This document shows positions 21,052 through 30,475 of a DNA stretch of 64,000 nucleotides, piece after piece. Position 1 is the stretch's first letter; each line of letters begins with the position of its first letter. The stretch covers positions 336,001 to 400,000 of the forward strand of contig JAJOZX010003213.1 of the NCBI GenBank assembly GCA_023014485.1, read 5' to 3'. The notes under the pieces were generated by a model that had not been told where the DNA came from, made no database searches, and was given only the letters and a program-made list of their open reading frames with translations. The DNA comes from Bathynomus jamesi. Its lineage: Eukaryota > Arthropoda > Malacostraca > Isopoda > Cirolanidae. Made by a program: the position numbers and the translations under genes.

Positions 21052-21185
21052 GTTATTAATTTCAGTGTTCCTGAGGGTCATTAGACGAAAAGGCTTTAGC
21101 ACTATTTCGTGTTTTAATTTTCCTTCGTGGTTATTTTCATCATGAATATTGTTCATGTGTTACTTTCGTGAAATAATTTTCATAT
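20965..21185. mobile_element. Inverted pair of decayed PLE ends
   Basis: 20970-21015 (minus) and 21055-21185 (plus) are both diverged PLE terminal sequences (AGTGTTCCTGAG..., ATTAGACGAAAAGG, TTTCGTGAAATAATTTTCATAT), placed back to back around an (AAT)n tract at 21016-21050. Their hammerhead cores are damaged (CTGAGGG; unpaired stem II). Confidence 0.65.
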
Positions 21186-21195
21186 CATATATATA

Positions 21196-24100
21196 CACCT
21201 CATTAACCTCATAGCAGTTCCTTGCGTTGGTCTCTCTTCACACGAAGGTCAAGCTTGTGGCCCCGCCTCTAGGCCTGCTTGATGAAGGAGCGAGTTTCTC
21301 TCATGCACTCTCCACCGCACATAGTTAGGTACACCCGTCTCATCTGGTACCGTCCTCAGTCAGGCATCTACTGTTCTTTTGAAGACTTCAACTTTGACCC
21401 ATGTAACGTTTCTGAGGTCCTTTGGAAGCTGGTTAAAAAGTCTTGGTCCCCTGACAACCAAGCTATTTTCCTTCAGTGTTGAAGAGGTCCCTTGTTGGGC
21501 CTTTAATTTGAGAACACTACACATTCTGCCTTTCCTATTTTCCAGTGGTGTTTGGATGATAATTGGGTTTAGTTTAAGGTTTGGTACAAGTTTTTCGATC
21601 ATTTTCCATTTGTAGATTATGGTGTACCTCTCTTTTCTTCTTTCCAGGAAGTACAGATTTAGTTTACGTAGTCTTTTCCCAGTAATTGAGTTCTTTGCAG
21701 CCATCAATCTTAGCTCTGAAATGTCTCTGAGTTTTTTCTAGTTTATTAGTTTCTTCCTTTTTTATGTGGGGACATCAAGACTGAGCAGTATTCAAGTTTT
21801 GGTGTGATCAGTGTTTTCAGCAGGGGAATCAATATTGTCTTGGCCCTTCTTTTGAACGTTCTTTGTACCTGTCCCGCGACTCCTTTTTGCTTTGTTTATC
21901 GCTACTTGTTACTCGAGCCCAGTAAAGCCTAAAGATTAAGGACCAAATTAAATAAAATAAATAGTCGAGCTTCACAATTATTCATGTCATTGTAAATTGA
22001 AAAAATGTATTTATTTTATTTTTATTAATAAAGGTTATTCTATCTACTTGATTTTGTGTCTCGAATTTTGTATCATCGGTCATTATTACCTCCAAATCGA
22101 TCGCTTTCGTGCTTCTATGAATTTCTTGTCTATCTGGAGCATAATATGCACTCAGTTTAAGTTCCTCGTTTCTACCATATCTCAAGAGCTGAAATTTCTC
22201 GGAGTTAAATGTCATATTGTTGTCTTCTGACCATTTGTATATTTTGTTCGTGTTCCTCTGCAAGGCCTCCACCTCTTTTGCATCGCTGATTTTTCTGCTG
22301 ACCTTTGTATTGTCCGCAAAGGATGTTACTATACTGTTGCTGTTACTGTTGCTGTCTATGCCTATTAGCATGATAATGAACAGGAGTGTGGCCAGTACTG
22401 TACCTTGTGGTACTGAGCTGTGTACTTCCGATTTTGATGATGATATACCTTGAACTTTGGCGACCGGTAGATGTTCTCTGAGAAAGTTGTACTGTACATC
22501 CATTTTCCCACTTGCCTGTTACTGCCATATATTTCATTTTATGTCTTGTTATATCATGATCACATTTGTCGAAAGCTTTAGCAAAATCCGTGTATATGAT
22601 ATCGTAGCTTTCACTGCCTTCCAGTGCATCTAGGATATTGTTGTAGTACTCTATAATTTGTAATAGGCATGATCTTCCTGATCGGAATCCGTGCTGATTT
22701 TCGTTGAACCTTTCCACTTTCCAGTGTTTCCAAGAAGTCAGATTTTCTCTCTAATCATAAATTTTCTCTCTACCTATTTTTTTCAAATACTTTGGTGAGG
22801 TGAGACGTCACTGACACAGGTCTATAGTTCTTTGCTTGAGATCTATCCCCTCCTTTATATAAAAGTGACAATGTTTGCTCTTTTCAAGATGCTCGGTATT
22901 TTCCCACTGTCTCTGGATCTTCATATCTATTATAGGGGTGTAGCTATTTCAGTTTTACAGTTTTTAATCAATAATGCGTTACATTTGTCCGGACCTGCAG
23001 CTGAATGTGATTTCATTTGTTCTATAGCTCGCGCTCCATCTTCTGGGGTAAAATCAAAATCTGTTATACAATCTTGTAATGTCTCTCCAAAGAATGCATC
23101 TGTGTCAATTATCGCTTTGTCACTTTTTGGAGTACTGAAGCCTGACTCATACTGGGCTCTCAATGTTTCAGAGATTTCTTTTAGATTGTCCGTTACTTTG
23201 TTATTTCCTTTCTTTAGGGGCCCGACAGTGAAACGCGTTTTTGTTTTCCTTTTCGCATAGCTTAGAAATATTCTGGATTTTCCTTTATTGCTTCTACCAC
23301 CTTTTTCTCTTCCCTCTCTGTATGGTCCTTAATCAGGGTTTGTATTTTCCTATCGATACTCTCCAGTTTTTCTTGTATTACTTTCCTGGCATTGTCATCT
23401 CCGCAGTAAGCTACCTTTGCCTCCACTCTCTTTCTTTTGCGGAATATTCTTCTCTTTTAAAAGCCTCTCTAGCCAGTTCCTCTTTCCTTTTGGCTGTGAT
23501 TTTGGAGCATATTTTTTGAAAATTCTCAGCGTCTTTTCTTCCAAGGTTGTTAGCATTTCTTCAGTTGTTTTATTCTCTAAAACTGTTCTCCACTCTATTT
23601 GGGCCATTTATGATCTGATTGCTTCCCAATTTAAGTCTTGGAGTATAAGTTAAAAACCCCAAATTTGCTTCTTTCTTTAATATGTGTATTCGCTTTTAAT
23701 GTTGTAGCCATATTTGTTGATATCTCGATGATGTTGTAGTCTGAAATAATAGTTGGGGTCATTTGTCATTTTTATATCAGCAATCACGTTCGTCTTATTC
23801 GTGAATACCAGATCTAGGCAGTTTTTTTTGTTATTTTCTGTTACCTCCTGTGTGTCAACATAAATTCGTTTGTGAGAACCATCAACATTTTTGCTTGTTC
23901 CTGTTCTCTTGTGCCGCCCTTCTCCTGGTGTATATATATATGTGTGTGTGGTGTATATTCCTATCCACCTTTTTGTATTTTATAAATGGGAAATTAAAAT
24001 CTCCGCAGAGCATTATATTAGGAGATGGAGGGTTTATGGACTTTATTAAGTTACTGATATTATCACTGGTATCCGAGAATTTTTCGGTTGGAGTGTTTGG
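21196..24100 (-). pseudogene. Decayed CR1/L2-like LINE ORF2
   Basis: Minus-strand segments give, in order: an endonuclease piece with GDFNFPFIKY (near 24010); SHSAAGPDKCNALLIKNC (RT start, near 23010); NENQHGFRSGRSCL and YTDFAKAFDKCDHD (motif A, near 22600); SSVPQGTVLATLLF (motif B, near 22410); TSFADNTKVSRKI, a variant of the FADDTK active site (near 22320); and a C-terminal tail with FNQLPKDLRNVTW (near 21420). Many frameshifts and stops. The 5' part of the endonuclease is cut off by the MULE at 24103. It is far older than the CR1 copies at 32.8 and 39.2 kb. Confidence 0.8.
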
Positions 24101-24102
24101 AG

Positions 24103-25164
24103 GGCTTCTAGGACAAAATCCCCCCGTGGACAAAATCCCCTCGTGGACAAAATCCCTCGCGGACAAAATCCCCCGGACACAACCCCCCGGACACAATCCC
24201 CCCGCGGACAAAATCCCCCTAAGGCTTTATTAAAAAAATAATAAGAATACGACTGACTTTATTAAAGTTTTAACAAAAATATCACGACTTAACCTAACCA
24301 ATCGTCAAGGGCGTACAATTACCTAACCGGGCAAACAAATAAGAATACGACTGACTTTATTGAAGAAGAAAAATTAAAAACACAAAGTCAAACAAAATTC
24401 AAAATTTAAAAGACAAATTAAAAGCAATTCCCTTAAGAAAATAAAAAATAGACCTATTGTTATAGTCTTGTACAATTTTCAAAATGCGAGAAGAAGAAGA
24501 CTTACACTTTTCCTTTGCGGTTCTGTCGGCAAGCCAGCGATAATTTGAGAAATAAATGCCTGTTGGTAGCTTATTTCTTGCCCTAAAACTTTTAAAAATT
24601 TCCATATGTTTGGATGCGAGCATCCTGTTTGAGATGCAAAGCGTCTATGCCAGCCTTCGACAGAGTTATTTGTACGTGGAAGTTCTGTAATTGTTCTTGA
24701 GTACATATTCCAAATAGAAATGCTAAAAGTGGGTCTTCGTCCTCGTCGGCATGGCCTTCCAATATAATTATCTTCAAAATAATCGAGAATTGGCAAACAT
24801 TCACTGGTATAAAATCGTATAATTGTTCAAAAGCATCAACAACTTTTTCTGGAGGCACAAAAGCTAGAGCAGGTATCATTCGAATTTTTAAGGCAAAATC
24901 ATTGTCATCTTGATATTTTTTCTGTAATCCGTGTTTCTGTAATCCGTTTCTGTAAGCTCTTTTCTTATTCTTATTCTTATTCTTATTGTGTTTTTAATTT
25001 TCTTCTTTAATAAAGTCAGTCGTATCTTCTTTTTTAATAAAGCCTTAGGGGGATTTTGTCCGCGGGGGGATTGTGTCCGGGGGGGTTGTGTCCGGGGGGA
25101 TTTGTCCATGGGGGATTTTGTCCGCGAGGGGATTTTGTCCACGGGGGGATTTTGTCCTGATACC
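24103..25164. mobile_element. MULE-type transposon with GGACAAAATCCCC subterminal repeats
   Basis: Both ends consist of several copies of GGACAAAATCCCC/GGACACAACCCCCC in inverted orientation (24109-24220 and 25050-25158), followed inward by inverted TAAGGCTTTATTAAAAAA and ACGACTGACTTTATT. The interior carries a MULE transposase fragment. No matching TSD was found, so one end may have been altered. Confidence 0.75.
24399..24900 (-). pseudogene. MULE transposase C-terminal fragment
   Basis: The minus-strand frames contain AFVPPEKVVDAFEQLYDF, then YFEDNYIGRPCRRGRRPTF and LPRTNNSVEGWHRRF. This order (acidic helix, Y-F-E-D-x-Y-I-G, R-T-N-N-x-x-E-G-W-H) is typical of the C-terminal part of arthropod MULE transposases, often annotated with FLYWCH zinc fingers. 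The zinc-finger and catalytic DDE parts are absent, and frames change between the pieces. The element is therefore a deletion derivative that would depend on another copy. Confidence 0.75.
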
Positions 25165-26387
25165 AAATTTACCTTATCTCCTTGCATCGATGTAATTGTT
25201 TCACTTCATTTAAATTTCATTTAAATCGCCATAAATTCTTCATTTAATTTGTACAAAAACATTTGTTTAATAAATCAAAAAGCATTTCACATCCAAAAGA
25301 ATTTCCAAAAAATACTATTTTCAGTGAAAAATAATTCTCGATAAACTAAGAATAGTCCTCCTAAAATTATCTCTAACATGTCACACTCCTTAAGTGGAAC
25401 ATTTAGAAATTATAATAAAATTTTAGGTATTGCTCTTTATATTCTAATATGCTTTTTCTTCTTCCTCAGAACCGCGAATTATTGTTGCTATTACAGTTAT
25501 TAATACCATTATTATTATTTACCTAAATAACTTTCCTAAAGAACGAAAAATACTATTTTCAGTTAAAAGTAAATTTCGATAAACCACACACACACACAGA
25601 CACACACACTCACACACAAAGGAGAAAATGAAACGCTTATTGAAACCATTACTACAGTTTATTCTTTTAAAACATGACTTGTCCATTTGAAGTCTTGAAC
25701 CGAAGCGCATATTTTCTGGAAGCAATAAATCAACTCGTAGATAATCTCATATTGTGTTCCATCACGGCTTTTAGACTCCATTAATTCCTCTTCATCATGA
25801 AGTGCATTTTCGCTCTTAACCGCTTACACTAAAAAACATTTTTTCACAAAGCTCAAGATATAATTTTCAAATAAATTTATTTCTTAAGCATCAATCTCTA
25901 TTAACATCATTATTACTAATTGTTATGGTTAATATTATTACTAAATCTTTCCCTAACTTGTATATATAAAATCCATTTAATGTCGGGATGTATGGTACAG
26001 ATACAGGAAAACTTTAGATCCACGATTGACAGTGTAATTTATTCTCATTATGCATGAACTAATAAGATTTTACTCTAGAGTATATAATTATTCTCATAGA
26101 ATGTTTATAATATTTATTGTCAATTTAGTATACTAACATGAAAGTGCGAATTATTTATTTGATTATCTTAAAAAAGGCAAATACTATATTTTAAAAAAGC
26201 AGTATGATTTTGGTTCTACACTTGTTAAAATCATCGAGCAGTAACAGGGTGAGTGGCCGACCAAACCCAACCCAAGCGTCAGTATCTGAGGGCGAACCAG
26301 AGCCTCACCACCAAGAGTCAAACACAGAGACCGCTAAGCAACCGGAAAGGCCTCATCTCAAGATAGTGCTGGCAATAATATTGATAA
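25165..26387. other. AT-rich DNA without genes; short (CA)n
   Basis: Nothing supportable apart from an interrupted CA/GA microsatellite at about 25583-25620. Confidence 0.5.
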
Positions 26388-26393
26388 TAATAA

Positions 26394-27409
26394 CACTGCC
26401 CAACACCAATTTTGCTGATTTAATTCTAACACCTGGTTTTAGGTTAACTTTGGTGTGCTGATTTCAAAAATCACCTTAGTTTTTGCCTATCACGTCAGGT
26501 TTTCGAGCAATCAAATACGGATATTTTGGAGATATCGCATTTTGGCAGGGTTATGCCCAATTTTTTTTCTTTTCAAAAAATAAGTTTTTACATACTCAGA
26601 ATCAGCATGGAAAAGTAAACAATTGTGCAGGGAGTGAACTTTAATATACAATGGTAATATTGACACATAAAGTGATTAAACGTGTTTAAATAAGCAAAAA
26701 ATGAATCCATATTAAAGCAAGCACGGGACCAGTTTTCTTAACAATGTCTTTTTCTTGTTTTCTTACTTTTCAGTGCTGATAAATTTTCTCTTATAGGACT
26801 TCCTAGAATGAGAGATGTCAAGACAATCTCTTTGCAGGCTCCAGCAGTAGTCAGCCATCATATGGGTATCCCATCTTCCTGGTATCGTCTTCCATCACTT
26901 TGATATCTTGGTGGAACCTTTCACCTTGCTCTTCACTAACATCACCAAGATTTTCTGGAAATTTATCCAGATGACTGTTGAGATAGTGAACTTTAATGCT
27001 CATGTTGCAACCAAACTGCTGAAAGTTTACAAGTAACGTCACTGGCGGAACCGGCTGCTCTCACTCCGCCAATGGGAAATCTCTCTCAGATCATGACGTC
27101 ACGTTCACACCTGGGGGAAATCACAGATACCCAAGATTTAATATGTTGTACATGACCTTTAGATTAATGCAGATTGCGTATTCCACAGATAAAATTTTAA
27201 CTGCAAAACAGCTGTTAACAGGTCTCAAAAATCATCAATTTTGATAAGCGCCCTTCATGGATGGGCGAAATAAGCATATTGCATTGCACGAAAACCTGAT
27301 GTGATGGACAAAATCTAAGGTGATTTTTATAATCAGCACATCAATATTATCCAGAAACAGGTCTTAGAATTAAATCAGCAGCAAAAAAATGTTTTTTTGT
27401 TGGGCAGTG
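26394..27409 (-). mobile_element. TIR transposon carrying a fragment of an arthropod transposase-like gene
   Basis: The ends are CACTGCCCAACA inverted copies, with similarity continuing inward for more than 100 bp (GCTGATTTAATTCTAA, AAAAATCACCTTAG, CATCA-GGTTTTCG words on both sides). TAATAA flanks both ends (26388-26393 and 27410-27415). Inside, on the minus strand, is the C-terminal part of the GCNMS(I/L)K-type protein also found at 37.7-44.1 kb, which suggests that this protein family belongs to a TIR transposon. Confidence 0.75.
26775..27042 (-). pseudogene. C-terminal fragment of GCNMSIK-type transposase-like protein
   Basis: The minus strand reads FGCNMSIKVHYLNSHLDKFP, then SEEQGERFHQDIKVMED. 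After a frameshift it reads MMADYCWSLQRDCLD and ends at a stop near 26775. These are the same blocks as in the 37.7-kb gene (GCNMSLKIHFLYSHLEFFP, SDEHGERFHQDI, LADYCW). Only the last quarter of the protein is present. Confidence 0.75.
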
Positions 27410-27653
27410 TAATAATTCTGGAATTAGAGCAATGGGTCGCATTCATCTGACATGAGCGCCGTGCAACCCTCAGCGTAGGATAATGATTAAATGAAGCCCT
27501 AATCTGACTTATTACATAGCCTGTACAGAATATTTGCGTTGTGGAATTCTTTCAAATAAAAAGTCTAGTAAAAGAATGAAATATTTATTTGGATTTACTT
27601 TTTTGTAGGATTTAAAACCCACTTATACTAGTTTTTAGTTCTCATTTAATAGG

Positions 27654-27658
<5 letters not shown>

Positions 27659-27686
<28 letters not shown>
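27659..27686. repeat. (TA)n tract
   Basis: TA repeat at the left flank of the MULE-like MITE. Confidence 0.9.
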
Positions 27687-27692
<6 letters not shown>

Positions 27693-27695
27693 AAA

Positions 27696-28353
27696 GGTGC
27701 TAGGACAACCGCCCCCCGGACAATTGCCCCCCGACAACCGCCCCCCGGACAACTGCCCCTGTAGGACAATCGCCCCCCGGATTATTGCCCCCATTGCCCA
27801 TAAGTAAATAAAAATTAAATAGGAATTAAATTTATTAATATTTATAAAAACAAACCTATCCTAACCTAACCTAACCAAACCTAACCTAACCTAGCCTAAC
27901 CTAACCTAACCTAACCACCAACTATGACTTTCAAAACGACCTTTCAATAAGTATTGCCAGCTGTTTAAATATAATTAATTAATCCATAGTATATATGAAA
28001 TACAATAAGTCTTGCCAACTGTTTAAATAAAATTAAGTAGCTAAACTTCATAATTTTATTATAAATAAGTAAGCAATAATTGGAAATTTTTTTGTTAAAT
28101 ATTGCTAACTTTTTAAATATAATTTTTTTTCAGGCTACAAGCAAAATTAAGCAAGAATTGGCAATAATGTTGTTAAATATTGTTTTAGCTTGCCATTTTT
28201 TAAACGTAAATTTAATTTCTATTTAATTTCTATTTACTTATGGGGGCAATAATCCGAGGGGCGATTGTCCTACGGGGGCAATTGTCCGGGGGGCGGTTGT
28301 CGGGGGGAAATTGTCCGGGGGGCGGTTGTCCAGGGGGCAGTTGTCCGGACACC
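27696..28353. mobile_element. MULE-like MITE with 9-bp TSD
   Basis: The TIRs GGTGCTAGGACAAC... and ...GTTGTCCGGACACC are followed by repeated GGACAACCGCCCCCC units in inverse orientation at both ends. A perfect 9-bp direct repeat ATGTGTAAA flanks the element (27687-27695, 28354-28362), the TSD length of Mutator-like elements. The centre has a short CCTAACCTAACC run (27860-27915) and no ORF. It is built like the MULE at 24103-25164 but with a different subrepeat. Confidence 0.8.
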
Positions 28354-28362
28354 ATGTGTAAA

Positions 28363-29438
28363 AATGAACAATGAATAATTCCTATGTTCATATGTTTTAT
28401 ATTCATTCGTGTAATTCTTAGATCCATTCGTATGATTCTTATATTCATTTATATAATTCCTATATCTATTTATATAATTCGTATATTTATATAATCCTGT
28501 ATATTCTTACATATTTATATTCCTATAATACTTCTGTTCATATGTATGTACGTTCAGTCGTTCATATATTCATTTTTCCATCAGGACCAAAATCGCCTAA
28601 AGCAAGTTTGGATAAAATTTTTTATTGTTTTTTATTTTTTTAAATAATTGGTGACTTGTTTCTTTTTAAATTACCTAATCATTTTTTTTGTTTAGCTTAA
28701 TAATGAATCCTGATTAAATTTTACAATGTTAATTTTTGTATACATTCTCTCTTCGTTATAAAAGATGAGGTCATGTCTTGCCTAAACGTTTAATTGTAAA
28801 TCTTAAACCTTTAATTTTAGCTCATATGCATATTTTAGTGTAAAGATGCATAGTTCAACTTCCATTTTTAGTTAACTCGTCAGATCATGATAACATCAGA
28901 TCTGAAATTATGCGGTTTAAGATAAAAATATGGCTTCATCCTCAAATATCTTGTTTATATGTTTAAACGTTGCCACAGCTAAAAAAATTACTTTATCTTC
29001 AAATATTGTGCAAAAATAATACAGCCTACAGAGAATTAAAATTAACAAAGTCAACATTAAATAATAATGATGTCCACAAAATCTGGGTATATAAGCCCAG
29101 GTAAATTTTCAAATTATTATTCAGAATTAGACTTAGAGGCTGAGCACTACCTGTACATTTTAGCAGTAAATTACAGTAAGAAAAAGTCCTTAGCTTCTCC
29201 TTCGAGCCTTGCTCTCTTCAGAGAACTTAGTCCAAAAATAGAGAAAAATAATTTCCCGATACGTTACAAGAAGAATCGGGTAATCTTCAGAGAGTTCTAC
29301 AGAATCCTCCGATCCACTATAAGAAGAACTCGGAGAGTAGTATAGAAGAAACTACTGCGAGTAACAAATCCGTTGCTGCCACCTAACCAGAACCCCCCGT
29401 CGACTTCGAACCAACCAAGGCCATAGACGGAGAGATTA

Positions 29439-29446
<8 letters not shown>
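28363..29446. other. AT-rich DNA without a supported gene
   Basis: 28363-28530 has TTCATATG/TATATTCAT-like words. A 92-codon frame at 29067-29345 exists but shows no family likeness and no promoter or splice context. Confidence 0.4.

Positions 29447-29480
<34 letters not shown>
29447..29480. repeat. (TA)n tract
   Basis: TA microsatellite. Confidence 0.9.
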
Positions 29481-29485
<5 letters not shown>

Positions 29486-29550
29486 CACGCGCTTACTCTC
29501 ATAGTTATATTGAACTATATAGTATCTGAAATTCAAACATTTTCTCTCTC

Positions 29551-29625
29551 AGCGAAGTTAAGCGACGTTAGGTCTGTGTAATAGTTCGATGGTTGATCGT
29601 CCTCCTCATTCGGATGATGTACCGA
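29551..29625 (+). ncRNA. 5S rRNA-like fragment (pseudogene or SINE part)
   Basis: GCGAAGTTAAGCGACGTTAGG followed by a GTAATAGTTCGATGGTTGATCG stretch lines up with the 3' half of animal 5S rRNA (GAAGTTAAGC, then TAGTACTTGGATGGGTGACCG, which holds the internal control C box). The 5' half is not recognisable. It may be the 5S-derived part of a SINE or a simple 5S pseudogene. Confidence 0.45.
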
Positions 29626-30001
29626 CCCGTGGTTGAGATTTCCACATAAAGCTAAAGTTTCTTTGCATCATATAACCTTTAGTTGTTACGAAGGAATTTA
29701 AATAGCCCTCGAACACTATATCATCTTTCTTTTTGGCTTTATTAGAATCTTATATAATAATAATAATAAATACATTCAGAGCTTCTGAAAACAATGAAAA
29801 AATCTGTGGAGTGAATAAGCCAAATTTGATGACACACTTTCATTATTCGTGAAGTGTCCAATCAGAACTTCAGTGCCCAAAGTGTGGGTCCGATACTTTG
29901 GCTCTCCGACAACTGATTGGCAAACACATGACATAGGAACGACCAGTTACAGTGACATCCAATCAGCAAGCTTAAGGGCTGCTACAGTCGGGAATCATGC
30001 A

Positions 30002-30040
30002 TATAAAAGGAAGTATTTTCAGCTGGAACTCACAGCAGTT
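30002..30040 (+). promoter_or_regulatory. TATA box and initiator-like site of the second exon-1 copy
   Basis: TATAAAAGG at 30002-30010 and GCAGTT at 30035-30040, about 35 bp apart, match the spacing and order at 13.85 kb. Two CCAATCAG words lie upstream (29859 and 29959). Confidence 0.45.
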
Positions 30041-30084
30041 ATTTTACCAGCGAATAATCACACATTCACTCACTCATATACACT

Positions 30085-30272
30085 TCCAGTCAGTCACAAG
30101 AACAACTTTACAGTTTACCGGGGCTATATAGAGATGGAGACACTGACGCCGCGGTGGTTACAATTAGTTTTTTTAACGCATCCGATCGGAACGATTTATT
30201 TTCAACGCAAACCGTTTCTGACATCTGCATTGACGATCCGTATGATCCAGCGGAAGATTCTACAATTGAAAT
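30085..30272 (+). pseudogene. Second copy of the candidate first exon
   Basis: The plus strand is open from 30058 to 30275. After QSQEQLYSLPGLYRDGD it contains NASDRNDLFST and SDIC and ends in STIEM, lining up along its length with the exon at 13630-13808 (SQSQQLYISPELFEDKD, VDRNALFST, AEIC, DDVMEM). The 3' end GAAAT|GTAGGG is donor-like in the same phase. The position of the start codon holds TCC and no in-frame ATG exists after the stop at 30055, so this copy looks inactive. An ATG at 30134 is in another frame. No exon-2-type segment was found downstream. Confidence 0.6.
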
Positions 30273-30339
30273 GTAGGGTAGGTGTAAAAATTTTATGTAC
30301 ATATATTTCTATTTGATTTTTGTTCCCTATATTTAGTTG

Positions 30340-30426
30340 CGAATTTTTTTTTTATTTTAGTGTTCCTGACGATGTCATTAGGCGAAAGCTCTTGAACAGC
30401 ATTCCTTGCTTCCTTCGTGGCTATTT

Positions 30427-30473
<47 letters not shown>

Positions 30474-30475
30474 GC
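30340..30475 (+). mobile_element. PLE terminal remnant ending in (TA)n
   Basis: TTTTAGTGTTCCTGACGATG, ATTAGGCGAAAGCTC and CTTCGTGGCTATTTCATCATA are the PLE end sequence, followed directly by a TA tract (30433-30470). The hammerhead core is partly kept (CTGACGA, GAAA), but stem III is mispaired. Confidence 0.7.

Noticed and set aside
21060..21105. A functional hammerhead ribozyme in the 21-kb PLE end
   Set aside because: The core reads CTGAGGG and stem II pairing is broken; it was kept only as a PLE remnant.
26204..26461. An 85-codon ORF ending inside the TIR of the 26.4-kb element
   Set aside because: Its C-terminal part is TIR sequence and the rest has no recognisable feature.
27860..27915. 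A short telomere-like CCTAACC run as a chromosome-healing scar
   Set aside because: It lies wholly inside a MITE with intact TIRs and TSD, so it belongs to that element.
29067..29345. A 92-codon Lys/Arg/Ser-rich ORF
   Set aside because: No homology that I can recognise and no supporting context; probably chance.
30359..30398. A functional hammerhead ribozyme at the 30.4-kb PLE end
   Set aside because: CTGACGA and GAAA are present, but stem III is mispaired and stem I is weakened.
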